From Ignavibacteria bacterium (lineage in GTDB: Bacteria > Bacteroidota > Ignavibacteria > Kapaibacteriales > UBA4661): DNA of 64,000 nt. The notes under the pieces were generated by a model that saw only the letters and a list, made by a program, of their open reading frames with translations, did no database searches and was not told the DNA's origin. Location: NCBI GenBank assembly GCA_013298775.1, contig JAAFIV010000004.1, positions 1 through 64,000 on the forward strand, read 5' to 3'. A program made the position numbers and the translations under genes. Below, piece by piece: positions 1 to 7,351 of the stretch (position 1 is its first letter; each line of letters begins with the position of its first letter).

Positions 1-203
1 GCCGCGCTGTGCCTGTTGCCGGAAGCCTTATCAATCCTGAAACCAAAGAGAAATTCAACGCTGACGTGAAGGCGGAATATGAGAAAATCCGCACGGATTA
101 TGCCTCGCGGCAATCGGAGAAGAATTTGTTGCCGATAGCGGCAGCAAGAAAGAATAAGCTGAATCTTTGGAATGGTGCGGTGAAGAAGATGGAGGCGGCG
201 TAA
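1..203 (+). CDS. metH: Cobalamin-dependent methionine synthase, C-terminal fragment (5' end outside window)
   Basis: Only the last ~67 codons are present, and the frame is open to the left edge of the window. The sequence reads RAVPVAGSLINPE, then DVKAEYEKIR and AARKNKLNLW. This matches the C-terminal activation (AdoMet-binding) domain of MetH, which normally has a DASR-V-V-S-L..., EYE.iR, eAR.N pattern. MetH transfers a methyl group from methyl-tetrahydrofolate to homocysteine in the cytoplasm; the activation domain reductively remethylates the cobalamin. The stop codon TAA overlaps the ATG of the next gene (TAATG), so translation may be coupled. The identification rests on a short segment, but the pattern is distinctive. 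Confidence 0.8.
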   Translation, partial: RAVPVAGSLINPETKEKFNADVKAEYEKIRTDYASRQSEKNLLPIAAARKNKLNLWNGAVKKMEAA

Positions 204-1135
204 TGGCTATTCCTGGGCGCATAGAAATACCTCTTCCGTTATTAAAGGCTTTATCCGATGGCAAAGTTCATTCGGTCAATTCCATAATTGATGTATTAGC
301 TCAAGAATTCAGTTTATCATCATCGGAACGAATGCAGTCTGTACCAAGCGGCGCTCCTGTTTTTGATACTCGTATCCGTTGGGCGTTTGTTGACTTGAAA
401 ATTGCCAAGTTGTTATCCTCTCCATCTCGTGGTTATATTCAGATTACTGAACGTGGCATTGATGTACTGAGCAAATCGCCAGAGAAGATTGATAGCAAAT
501 TTTTAATGCAGTTTCCTGAATTTGAGCAAAAATTATCAGAAAAAAAACAAACTAAAGATTTGATAAATACGTTGCCAAAATCGGATAAACCCTATTTTGA
601 GCATCAAAAAGCTCCCGAAGAAATTTTTGAAGAAACTTATACCTTCGTTAGTGCTGCGCTTGTTGAAAATCTCTTGGAGCGAGTGAAACAAATCACTCCA
701 GCCCGTTTTGAACGTCTTGTGGTAGATTTGCTGGGCAAAATGGGCTACGGTGGCGCACTTTCCAATGCTGGCAGTATCACGAAACTAAGCGGTGATGAAG
801 GCATAGACGGTGTTATCAAAGAAGACAAACTTGGATTGGATATGATTTATCTTCAAGCAAAACGCTGGAAAGAAACAACCGTTGGAAGACCAGAAATACA
901 AAAATTTGTTGGCGCACTGGCTGGGCAAAAGGCTTCAAAAGGCGTATTCATTACAACTTCTGCTTTCACCAAAGAAGCACGTGAATACGCGGCAAATTTG
1001 CAGCAAAAAGTTGTTTTGATTGACGGCGAACAGCTAGCTGAATTGATGATTGAATACGACCTTGGCGTTTCAATTGCTCAAACATATCTCATCAAGCGCG
1101 TAGATAATGACTATTTTGACGAAAATCTTGATTAA
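203..1135 (+). CDS. mrr: Mrr-type restriction endonuclease
   Basis: A 310-residue protein of normal Mrr length. The N-terminal ~100 residues resemble the Mrr winged-helix domain (starting MAIPGRIEIPLPLLKAL). The C-terminal half is the Mrr_cat nuclease domain: FERLVVDLLGKMGYGG, GDEGIDGVI around residues 197-205, and YLQAKRW around 215-222. D202 and the Q-A-K at 218-220 give the D...QxK active site of the PD-(D/E)xK fold, followed by VGRPEIQKFVGAL and KGVFITTSAF as in E. coli Mrr. Mrr enzymes cut modified (methylated) DNA and act in defence against foreign DNA. I chose the ATG at 203 over the ORF-track start at 167 because it overlaps the metH stop and matches the family N-terminus. It is followed 21 bp later by a HicB-like gene and then an ATPase/nuclease pair on the same strand. 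Confidence 0.93.
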   Translation: MAIPGRIEIPLPLLKALSDGKVHSVNSIIDVLAQEFSLSSSERMQSVPSGAPVFDTRIRWAFVDLKIAKLLSSPSRGYIQITERGIDVLSKSPEKIDSKFLMQFPEFEQKLSEKKQTKDLINTLPKSDKPYFEHQKAPEEIFEETYTFVSAALVENLLERVKQITPARFERLVVDLLGKMGYGGALSNAGSITKLSGDEGIDGVIKEDKLGLDMIYLQAKRWKETTVGRPEIQKFVGALAGQKASKGVFITTSAFTKEAREYAANLQQKVVLIDGEQLAELMIEYDLGVSIAQTYLIKRVDNDYFDENLD

Positions 1136-1156
1136 CCATTTGGAAAGGAAAGAAAA

Positions 1157-1343
1157 ATGCCCGCCACCCTCACCGCCGTCTATGAGCGGCACGAAGACTG
1201 GTTTATCGGCTACGCCCAAAGAACTCTCTGGCGTAAACGTCCAAGAGGCAACGCTGGAAGAAGCCCGCGAGAGCTTGCGTGAAGCCGTGCAGCTCATTAT
1301 TGAAAGCAACCGTTTTTTAGCGCAACATCATTTTACTTGCTGA
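1157..1343 (+). pseudogene. HicB-like antitoxin, interrupted by a 1-nt frameshift
   Basis: The ATG at 1157 follows a purine-rich GGAAAGGAAAG and opens MPATLTAVYERHEDWFIGYA, the usual start of small HicB/UPF0150 proteins. After GYA the frame is lost. In the +1 frame the expected continuation KELSGVNVQEATLEEARESL and REAVQLIIESNRFLAQ is found. Removing one C from the CCC at 1215-1217 restores one 61-residue protein (GYAKELSGVN, where relatives commonly have GYVEELPGVN). This is therefore either a real frameshift or a base-call error in a short homopolymer. No HicA toxin lies next to it, so it would be an orphan antitoxin-like protein or regulator. The ORF track shows only the downstream part as 1107..1343. 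Confidence 0.7.
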
Positions 1344-1347
1344 CAAC

Positions 1348-2817
1348 ATGACCATCACCCTCAAAAACTTCGGTCCCATCAAAGAACTGACGATGGACTT
1401 GACGAAAAACCTACATTTGCTGTATGGCGAAAGTAGTGTGGGGAAGTCGTATGCGGCGTATTGTGCGTATTTGTTGGTAAGTAAGTTGCAAGAGCCGATA
1501 ATACGAAGTGGAAGGCATATTCTCCCAGAGGATAGTACCGTCGATACAACGCTTTTAGCGATGCTGAATAACGCACGAATACAAGGGCAAAATGAGGTCG
1601 AGGTTGGCTCATCTGAATTTTCTAGCTTATTTTTGGAAACCCTCGCAGAATCGCTACAGGATATTTTAGCCCCTTTGTTCCAAGCCACTTTTGGCAATCG
1701 CCTTGAAGAGCTAAATAATGAATATACTCATGGCTCTTTCTCGCTTTTACTTTCGACGGATATAGTGGAGTTAGTTTTTTCATCGCGGCACGAATTAGGA
1801 CCTTTACATTTAACCGGTTTTATTCCCAAAGTACCTATTGTTATTAAGCAAAGTCAGCAATCTAGCTCGGTTGGTGGTACAGTAACATTTGAAAATGGGT
1901 GTATTGTTGCAATATCACAAAGAACATTTTCTGCTCTTTTACGCAATTATATCATTCAATCGCTCGGCGCATCGTTACAATCTGTTAGTTCAAGAATGTA
2001 TTATCTGCCTGCTTCCCGACTAGGTTTATACAGAATGCACACGTCGTTTTCACCAATTATTGCCGAATTGGCAACTCGGCGTTTCGACTTACGCAGTTCA
2101 ATTAATTTGCCCTCACTAACAACACCAGATGCGGACTATATTCAACAACTCGCACAAATACAGACACATTCTGTAGCTTCACCACTGACAACACTTGCAG
2201 AACGTGTAGAACATGATATAATCAAGGGAACAATTCATTTTGAGGAGCAGACAAAACGAATCGTTTTTCAACCAAAGGATACCAATATCTGGCAAGATAT
2301 TTCTCATGTTTCCTCAATGGTTGCTGCGCTTGCGCCACTTGTGCTGTACCTGAAATATGTCCTCACAACGCCAAGACCACCACAATCACAATACCAAGAA
2401 TTACAGGAAGACGCTTCTCCGGCAGAAACAATTACATTTCAACAAAAAGCAATTTTCTTCATCTTTGAAGAACCCGAAGCACACCTCCACCCCACGGCAC
2501 AAGTCAAACTCATGGAAATCTTGGCAGAACTGACGAAATACAATGTGCGCGTGATGCTGACTTCGCATAGCGATTTTATGTTCAGCAAGCTGGGGAATTT
2601 AGTTTTAGGCGATACAATAGACGAAAAAGATATTGCCGTCTATCATCTTGTTATGACCGACGAAGGTAGTATTGATGCGGGCGATATGCACATTACAAAA
2701 CAAGAAATTCGTGAAACAAATTTTGCAGATGTTTCCGAAGGCTTGTACGATGAGCGTTTGGAGCTTATTGAGCAGATGAGAAACAAAAAGAAAGGCGTAT
2801 TGAATGGAGCTTCTTGA
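1348..2817 (+). CDS. AAA/ABC-type ATPase (RecF/OLD-like), putative defence ATPase
   Basis: A 489-residue cytoplasmic protein with an ABC-ATPase head. It starts with ITLKNFGPIKEL, typical of SMC/RecF/OLD-type ATPases. Walker A is GESSVGKS at 27-34. A degenerate signature region ISHVSSMVAALAPLVLYL lies near 325. Walker B is IFFIFEEPEAHLHP near 369-382, and the H-loop MLTSHSDFMF near 403. There is no long coiled coil and no TOPRIM domain, so it is not a full OLD nuclease. It starts 4 bp after the HicB-like gene, and its last 14 bp overlap the next gene, which carries a D...ExK motif. Known ATPase-nuclease pairs with this arrangement (Septu, PARIS, Gabija types) act against phages. Assigning defence here is inference from architecture and the neighbouring Mrr. 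Confidence 0.8.
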   Translation: MTITLKNFGPIKELTMDLTKNLHLLYGESSVGKSYAAYCAYLLVSKLQEPIIRSGRHILPEDSTVDTTLLAMLNNARIQGQNEVEVGSSEFSSLFLETLAESLQDILAPLFQATFGNRLEELNNEYTHGSFSLLLSTDIVELVFSSRHELGPLHLTGFIPKVPIVIKQSQQSSSVGGTVTFENGCIVAISQRTFSALLRNYIIQSLGASLQSVSSRMYYLPASRLGLYRMHTSFSPIIAELATRRFDLRSSINLPSLTTPDADYIQQLAQIQTHSVASPLTTLAERVEHDIIKGTIHFEEQTKRIVFQPKDTNIWQDISHVSSMVAALAPLVLYLKYVLTTPRPPQSQYQELQEDASPAETITFQQKAIFFIFEEPEAHLHPTAQVKLMEILAELTKYNVRVMLTSHSDFMFSKLGNLVLGDTIDEKDIAVYHLVMTDEGSIDAGDMHITKQEIRETNFADVSEGLYDERLELIEQMRNKKKGVLNGAS

Positions 2818-3304
2818 AAAATTGCGTAACGACCCACGCCTCACCTTGTGCGCGAAATGCGAAGAAAACGGCGTAGATGTTGAGGTTGCGGCAGATATAC
2901 CGTATGTTCTTATCAATCCCGAAACCTATTACACCAAAGCAAATCCAGAAGAACGTCCCAAAATGGTGGATTGCTTCTTTGTACAGCATTGTGAAAATAA
3001 TGGCTACCATTTCACCATTGTTGAGTTGAAAAATCGCAGAATCAAAGTACAAGACGTTATCGAAAAATTTGAGCGATGTTTTGACCGCTTTATGACACAA
3101 GATTTTCCTGAATACTTTGACCGTGATTGTCCTATCAAGCTCTATCTTGTTTCGCAAGTCACCTTGGAATGGGAAGAAGAAAAACTCATAGGCGGCACAT
3201 ACACAAACAGAATGAAGGCGTTGATGAGTAACACATTTTCTTTTCGTGGCATACCGCTCAACATTGAGCCTAAAAATCCGACACCCATCATTCAACCGTG
3301 TTGA
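2804..3304 (+). CDS. Small protein with candidate PD-(D/E)xK nuclease motif, partner of the ATPase
   Basis: A 166-residue protein that I do not recognise as a named family. It overlaps the ATPase gene by 14 bp, a strong sign of translational coupling and a joint function. Residues 54-78 read MVDCFFVQ...FTIVELKNR, giving D56, E74 and K76 on what look like adjacent beta strands, the D-(x)n-E-x-K arrangement of PD-(D/E)xK nucleases. Nearby residues (KVQDVIEKFERCFDRF) could form the following helix. Four cysteines (C16, C19, C58, C63) include a CxxC pair near the N-terminus. No signal peptide or membrane segment is seen. The likely alternative is an uncharacterised accessory subunit without nuclease activity. 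Confidence 0.7.
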   Translation: MELLEKLRNDPRLTLCAKCEENGVDVEVAADIPYVLINPETYYTKANPEERPKMVDCFFVQHCENNGYHFTIVELKNRRIKVQDVIEKFERCFDRFMTQDFPEYFDRDCPIKLYLVSQVTLEWEEEKLIGGTYTNRMKALMSNTFSFRGIPLNIEPKNPTPIIQPC

Positions 3305-3399
3305 AATCATATTCACTATGAGAATCCAATCAGTACACCTAGAAAACTGAGCTGGTTCAATGAGAGAGATATGAGTTTTCACGCGGCTTCCGACCCATT

Positions 3400-3969
3400 T
3401 TAAAGAGTTACACGGATATGCTTTCTGAAGCGGGAATGATGAGCAAAATCGTCTTCCATGCTGTACGCGCAAATCAAAAACACCGATGCGGCTTCCGTCA
3501 AGTGGTGATGGAAACGGTCTTCTGGGTGCTGCTGAATACGGAATGATACTGTTGTGATGCCGTGTTGCTCTGTCCCAGAAACATTGCTTATCGCACTGGT
3601 ACCACCGAGCGTGGCGACTGGCACATGCTCACCCGCCCGAACGACGTACTGGTCTTCAATGCGGACTTTTCCTTGCTCAACACTTGCCATGATGAGGTTT
3701 GTGCCAACAATATCATCGCGGGTGTTGAATCCGAGTGCTATCCAGCCTGTTGTTGGTGCTGTGACGGTACATTCTATCATGCTGCCAGCTTGTAACGACC
3801 ATCGCACGGTCATTCCGTCAATTGTTACGCTTTTTTCTTCCATGCCGAGAGTAAATAATGGTTGCGAGGGAAGTGATAGAGATTGCAATGCAATAAAGAA
3901 TACGCCCCACAGTGCGAAATCGCCACAAAAGTGTATGGAGCGCGTGAGATGGAGGGAATTCTTGCTCAT
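3400..3969 (-). CDS. Secreted DOMON-domain protein
   Basis: A 189-residue protein with an N-terminal hydrophobic stretch (FALWGVFFIALQSLSL) that looks like a signal or anchor. The rest shows DOMON features: MTVRWSLQAGSMIECTVTA, TGWIALGFN, VGTNLIMASVEQGKVRIEDQYV and a final DFAHHSRF. DOMON domains bind heme or sugars and occur in extracytoplasmic redox proteins. Its start overlaps the stop of the upstream NTF2-like gene by 4 bp (3966-3969), so the two form an operon, probably with the MarR gene further upstream. The actual ligand cannot be told from sequence. Confidence 0.75.
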   Translation of the reverse strand: MSKNSLHLTRSIHFCGDFALWGVFFIALQSLSLPSQPLFTLGMEEKSVTIDGMTVRWSLQAGSMIECTVTAPTTGWIALGFNTRDDIVGTNLIMASVEQGKVRIEDQYVVRAGEHVPVATLGGTSAISNVSGTEQHGITTVSFRIQQHPEDRFHHHLTEAASVFLICAYSMEDDFAHHSRFRKHIRVTL

Positions 3970-4439
3970 TTTTCTTTCCCCTTTGCCTGAAGTTCAACAA
4001 GGTCATGTACGAGTTGCCATCCTGTTTCTACCGAATAGAAAAGCGAGAACGTTGAGGAAAAACGAAGTGCTGCGCTCTCGAGTTCTGCACGGACAATAGC
4101 GGTATTATTCCAAAGCTCTACGCTGCGAATGGTAATAGTACGAGGTTTTCCACCAATTTTCCCTTCACTGATAAGTTGTAAATATTGCTCACGGTTTTCG
4201 ATAACTGGTGTGGCAGCACTTGTGTTAGGCAAATGTGCTAATGCGCGGTAATTGGGATGCAGACACTCTTCAAGCACTTTCCTATTACTCTCGTCTCCTG
4301 CTTTAATAAAAGCAACCACGCGAGACTCAACAGCCTTTTTATCTGCACCTATATTGTGGCTGCCCGTTGGTGCTTGAGCTAATGCACTCAAGACTGCACC
4401 AGATACAGCCATGACTATTGTTGCAAAGAGGGTTTTCAT
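3966..4439 (-). CDS. Secreted NTF2/SnoaL-like protein
   Basis: A 157-residue protein with a clear signal peptide (MKTLFATIVMAVSGAVLSALAQA, cleavage probably after AQA). The mature part has the layout of NTF2-like (SnoaL / lumazine-binding-like) domains: an N-terminal helix AVESRVVAFIKAGDESN, then HPNYRALAH, VIENREQYLQLI, ITIRSVELWNNTAIVRAELE and a C-terminal GWQLVHDLVELQ. Such domains bind small molecules or act as enzymes; no specific activity can be assigned. It lies between the MarR gene and the DOMON gene, and an AT-rich palindrome cluster sits directly upstream. Confidence 0.75.
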   Translation of the reverse strand: MKTLFATIVMAVSGAVLSALAQAPTGSHNIGADKKAVESRVVAFIKAGDESNRKVLEECLHPNYRALAHLPNTSAATPVIENREQYLQLISEGKIGGKPRTITIRSVELWNNTAIVRAELESAALRFSSTFSLFYSVETGWQLVHDLVELQAKGKEK

Positions 4440-4454
4440 GAGTATTCCTTCGTG

Positions 4455-4497
4455 TAATAATTATTAAAAAGCTAATAATTAGCATACTAACTATTAG
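4455..4497 (-). promoter_or_regulatory. Palindromic operator cluster upstream of the NTF2/DOMON operon
   Basis: The 74-bp gap between the marR stop and the NTF2-like start holds a perfect 12-bp palindrome TAATAATTATTA (4455-4466), an inverted repeat TAATTATTA/TAATAATTA with a short spacer, and CTAACTATTAG (4487-4497). The 11-mer TACTAACTATT (4485-4495) occurs again upstream of marR (4968-4978). Short AT-rich palindromes are typical MarR binding sites. I infer that the adjacent MarR protein controls this operon. Confidence 0.55.
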
Positions 4498-4513
4498 GGT
4501 AAAAAAAATAGAT

Positions 4514-4942
4514 TTACTCTGTAAAGTTTTCAATCAAACGTCCCAAAACCCTCTTAAATACTCGTAAGTCAGATTCTGAGACATTGCCAATACCTTGCTC
4601 TCGAATCGCCATCACCGTAGGTAAGAGTTTTTGTACCATTGCTTTTCCTTCGCTTGTGGTGTAAATTTCAAATTTACGGCGGTCTTCCGCACTCACCTGC
4701 CGATACACCCAGCCTTTTTTAACGAGATTATCAATAATGCGTGTAACCGTCGGCGCGTCCTTGAAGGCAAGCTCCGTGATTTCAACCTGCGAAAGCCCTT
4801 GTCCGTCGTGGATAATGTACAGCACAACCCACTGCTCTACCGTAATATCCACACCCGCTTGCACAAAATACTGTTGTGAAACCATGCGCATTTGGCGCAT
4901 CGCACGTTCCATTAAGTAGGGATATGCTTGTTCAATTTCCAT
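4514..4942 (-). CDS. MarR family transcriptional regulator
   Basis: A 142-residue cytoplasmic winged-helix regulator. It has the MarR order: an N-terminal helix, ITVEQWVVLYIIHDGQGLSQ, the recognition part AFKDAPTVTRIIDNLVKKGWVYR, the wing with SAEDRRKFEIYTT, and C-terminal dimerisation helices. The DRR in the wing is a family hallmark. It lies upstream of and on the same strand as the NTF2-like and DOMON genes, and inverted repeats occur before it and before them. It is therefore likely autoregulated and the local regulator of this operon. The inducing signal is unknown. Confidence 0.9.
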   Translation of the reverse strand: MEIEQAYPYLMERAMRQMRMVSQQYFVQAGVDITVEQWVVLYIIHDGQGLSQVEITELAFKDAPTVTRIIDNLVKKGWVYRQVSAEDRRKFEIYTTSEGKAMVQKLLPTVMAIREQGIGNVSESDLRVFKRVLGRLIENFTE

Positions 4943-4956
4943 TTCGTTGTTGTAGT

Positions 4957-4978
4957 AATAGTTGTTGTACTAACTATT
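4957..4978 (-). promoter_or_regulatory. Probable MarR autoregulatory operator
   Basis: Directly upstream of the marR start lies AATAGTT - 8 nt - AACTATT, a perfect 7-bp inverted repeat. Its right half contains the same 11-mer TACTAACTATT found in front of the NTF2-like gene. I infer autoregulation. Confidence 0.55.
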
Positions 4979-5161
4979 GCAAGTTAAAAAAATAAAAACC
5001 TATTTCCAAATATTTTCAGACATATATTTCAGCAGGTACACCATTTCTACAAGCACTTTTTCGTATATTGCGGTGCTGAAATTATGCCAATAAGGAAACA
5101 TTCAATTCTTTCCGCTAAACCCGCATCATAGCTCATTTTTTCGACAATATTTTCCGTTTAT

Positions 5162-5773
5162 ATGATTGCACAACTGCGCGGTACAATTGCCGCTAAAAGC
5201 CCCGTAGAACTCGTTATTGATTGCAATGGCGTTGGGTATGCGGTTTCGGTCTCAACGGGAACATCGGAGCGGGTTCCGGCGGTTGGTGAAGCAACGACGC
5301 TGCTGACCATGATGATTGTGCGCGAGGATGCGCACCAGCTTTTTGGCTTTATGAGCGAAGCCGAGCGCGATGTCTTCAAACTTCTTATTTCCATTAGTGG
5401 CATCGGTCCGAAAATTGCTATTTCGATTCTCTCCGCCGTGCAGATTGCCGAATTGCAAGATATTATCATGCGCAGCGACCTTATTCGTCTGCAAAAACTT
5501 CCCGGTATTGGCAAAAAAACTGCCGAGCGAATTATTGTGGAATTGCGTGATAAAATCGGCTCGGTGCAAGGATTTGAGCAGCTTCCGCAGGAAAACATCC
5601 AAACCGCGACGCAGCGCAACGTCCGCGACGAAACGCTTGCAGCAATGGTCAAACTCGGCTACCAACGCGCTGTTGCGGAGAAAGCTATCAAAACCACACT
5701 ACAAGCCGAACCAGAAGCAACCTTTACGGTGGAGCAATTATTGCGTAAAGCCCTCCGCAACTCGGCACGATAA
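5162..5773 (+). CDS. ruvA: Holliday junction branch migration complex subunit RuvA
   Basis: 203 residues, normal for RuvA. The OB-fold domain I starts MIAQLRGTIA...VIDCNGVGYAV. Domain II has two helix-hairpin-helix motifs, ISGIGPKIAISIL (~77-89) and LPGIGKKTAERII (~112-124). After a linker, domain III ends with MVKLGYQRAVAEKAI. RuvA tetramers hold Holliday junctions and load the RuvB motor. No ruvB or ruvC is adjacent here. There is no strong Shine-Dalgarno, which is usual in this group. Confidence 0.97.
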   Translation: MIAQLRGTIAAKSPVELVIDCNGVGYAVSVSTGTSERVPAVGEATTLLTMMIVREDAHQLFGFMSEAERDVFKLLISISGIGPKIAISILSAVQIAELQDIIMRSDLIRLQKLPGIGKKTAERIIVELRDKIGSVQGFEQLPQENIQTATQRNVRDETLAAMVKLGYQRAVAEKAIKTTLQAEPEATFTVEQLLRKALRNSAR

Positions 5774-5988
5774 GGCGTGTTCTGCTCATTCGCTTGGTGC
5801 TGTAATTCTTTTGGTGCGGTGTTGCGTTTGGTGCTATATTGGCGTAAGGCGTTTTCATTGGAAAGAGCGCAGACATCCAATTACCTTGTATTCGTCTGTT
5901 TTCAGGAAGCGTGCATTCAGGCGGCGTGCATTCAAACTCAAGCAATCACACACTCTCTACCACTTCACTTTTTCGCGAAAGATACTCT

Positions 5989-7119
5989 ATGTCGCAAACT
6001 ACTATTCGTCCCGTTATGACGGAAACCGACCGGATGCGTTTTATCAAATCGCAATGGAATTTCTACAAGAACGACCCGAACTGGGTTGCGCCACTGATTG
6101 ATGAGCGAAAAAAACTCCTCAGTGTTACGAAAAATCCTATCTATCAGCACTCGAAAATTGAAATGTTTCTTGCCGAGCGCGATGGCGTAGTTGTTGGGCG
6201 CATTGCGGGAATCACGAATGGAAATCACAACAAAAAGTACCAAGATAAAGTCGGTTTTTTTGGCTTTTTTGAATGCGAAAACAATCAAGACACCGCTAAT
6301 AAATTGTTTGATGCCGCGCACGCATGGCTGAAGCAGCAAGGAATGACGGCATCGCGCGGACCAGTGAATCCCTCCATGAACGACGAAGCTGCGCTTTTGG
6401 TGGAAGGTTTCGATGAGCCGCCCGTGATACTGACCACCTACAATCCCGCGTATTATGTGGCGTTGCTGGAAAATGCGGGCTATGCAAAAGCGAAGGATAT
6501 GTATGCGTATTTGCTGCGACATGAAAGCTACCAAAACGACAAGATGAAACGCCTGCAAGCGGCTCTGCGTGAGCGATACAAGATTACCATTCGAGAAATC
6601 AACATCAAAAACAAAGCGCAACTTGAAAAAGATGCGAATGACATTAAAGAAATTTACAATGCTGCGTGGGCGAGTAATTGGGGCATTGTTCCCTTTACCG
6701 ACGCAGAATTCGCCGCGCTCGTGAAAGATTTGAAACCCGTTGCCGACCAGCGTCTTATCTACTTTGCCGAAGTTGATGGTAAAGTGGCAGGTTTTATGCT
6801 AGCTCTGCCTGATATTAACCGTGCGCTGATTCACAGTCGTTCTGGCGGCTTGCTGGGCGCGGGCTGGAGCTTGCTCACCAAGAGTAGCAAGGTGGATTTA
6901 TGCCGTATTATCGTGATGGGCGTTTTGCCGGAATATCAGAAAATTGGCATTGATGCGGTGATGTATTATGAAATTGAAGAGCGTAGCCGCGAAAAATATC
7001 CACAAGGCGGCGAAGCCTCATGGATAGCCGAAGACAACGAAGCAATGAACCGCGCACTCACCAAAACGATGAACGCAAAACGCTACAAAACGTATCGTAT
7101 TTACGAGAAAAGTATCTAA
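5989..7119 (+). CDS. GNAT-fold N-acetyltransferase-like protein
   Basis: A 376-residue protein. The ORF-track start at 5911 adds an unlikely leader, and the ATG at 5989 gives MSQTTIRPVMTETDRMRFI. The N-terminal part has FIKSQWNFYKNDPNWVAPLIDERK, then a GNAT-like strand MFLAERDGVVVGRIAGITN. GPVNPSMNDEAALLVEGFDEPP and YNPAYYVALLENAGY follow. A second GNAT-like half includes LIYFAEVDGKVAGFMLALPD and CRIIVMGVLPEYQKIGIDAVMYYEI, the acetyl-CoA binding region. The double GNAT layout is that of a conserved uncharacterised family (YghO-like); the substrate is unknown. It stands alone between ruvA and a repeat. Confidence 0.75.
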   Translation: MSQTTIRPVMTETDRMRFIKSQWNFYKNDPNWVAPLIDERKKLLSVTKNPIYQHSKIEMFLAERDGVVVGRIAGITNGNHNKKYQDKVGFFGFFECENNQDTANKLFDAAHAWLKQQGMTASRGPVNPSMNDEAALLVEGFDEPPVILTTYNPAYYVALLENAGYAKAKDMYAYLLRHESYQNDKMKRLQAALRERYKITIREINIKNKAQLEKDANDIKEIYNAAWASNWGIVPFTDAEFAALVKDLKPVADQRLIYFAEVDGKVAGFMLALPDINRALIHSRSGGLLGAGWSLLTKSSKVDLCRIIVMGVLPEYQKIGIDAVMYYEIEERSREKYPQGGEASWIAEDNEAMNRALTKTMNAKRYKTYRIYEKSI

Positions 7120-7150
7120 AAATTGAATAAGAAATAAAGGGCAGCAGTCA

Positions 7151-7245
7151 GTAGTGGCACAGATAGTGGCACAGACATTCTTGTCTGTGTTTGTCGCTTG
7201 AAGCCCGCATTGGCACTCACAGACAAGAATGTCTGTGCCACTACT
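7151..7245. repeat. Class A paired-hairpin repeat
   Basis: GTAGTGGCACAG at the left matches CTGTGCCACTAC at the right as a perfect inverted repeat. Inside are two small hairpins, CACAGACA-TTCT-TGTCTGTG and CACAGACA-AGAA-TGTCTGTG. The same sequence recurs near 35.7, 41.7, 59.5 and 61.6 kb. The ORF-track start of the next gene (7229) lies inside this repeat, a reason to use the later ATG. Confidence 0.85.
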
Positions 7246-7351
7246 TATTGTTGAAATTTCTTTGCTTAATTTTCAAATAAAACTACGCCTCATATTCCGC
7301 GAATCCACAAGCACGCAACTCGCAACATTTTCACCCTTTCCCCACCAAGCT

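Noticed and set aside
1348-3304. PARIS or Septu assignment for the ATPase pair
   Set aside because: The second protein shows neither a TOPRIM/DUF4435 pattern nor an HNH motif, so these named systems do not fit.
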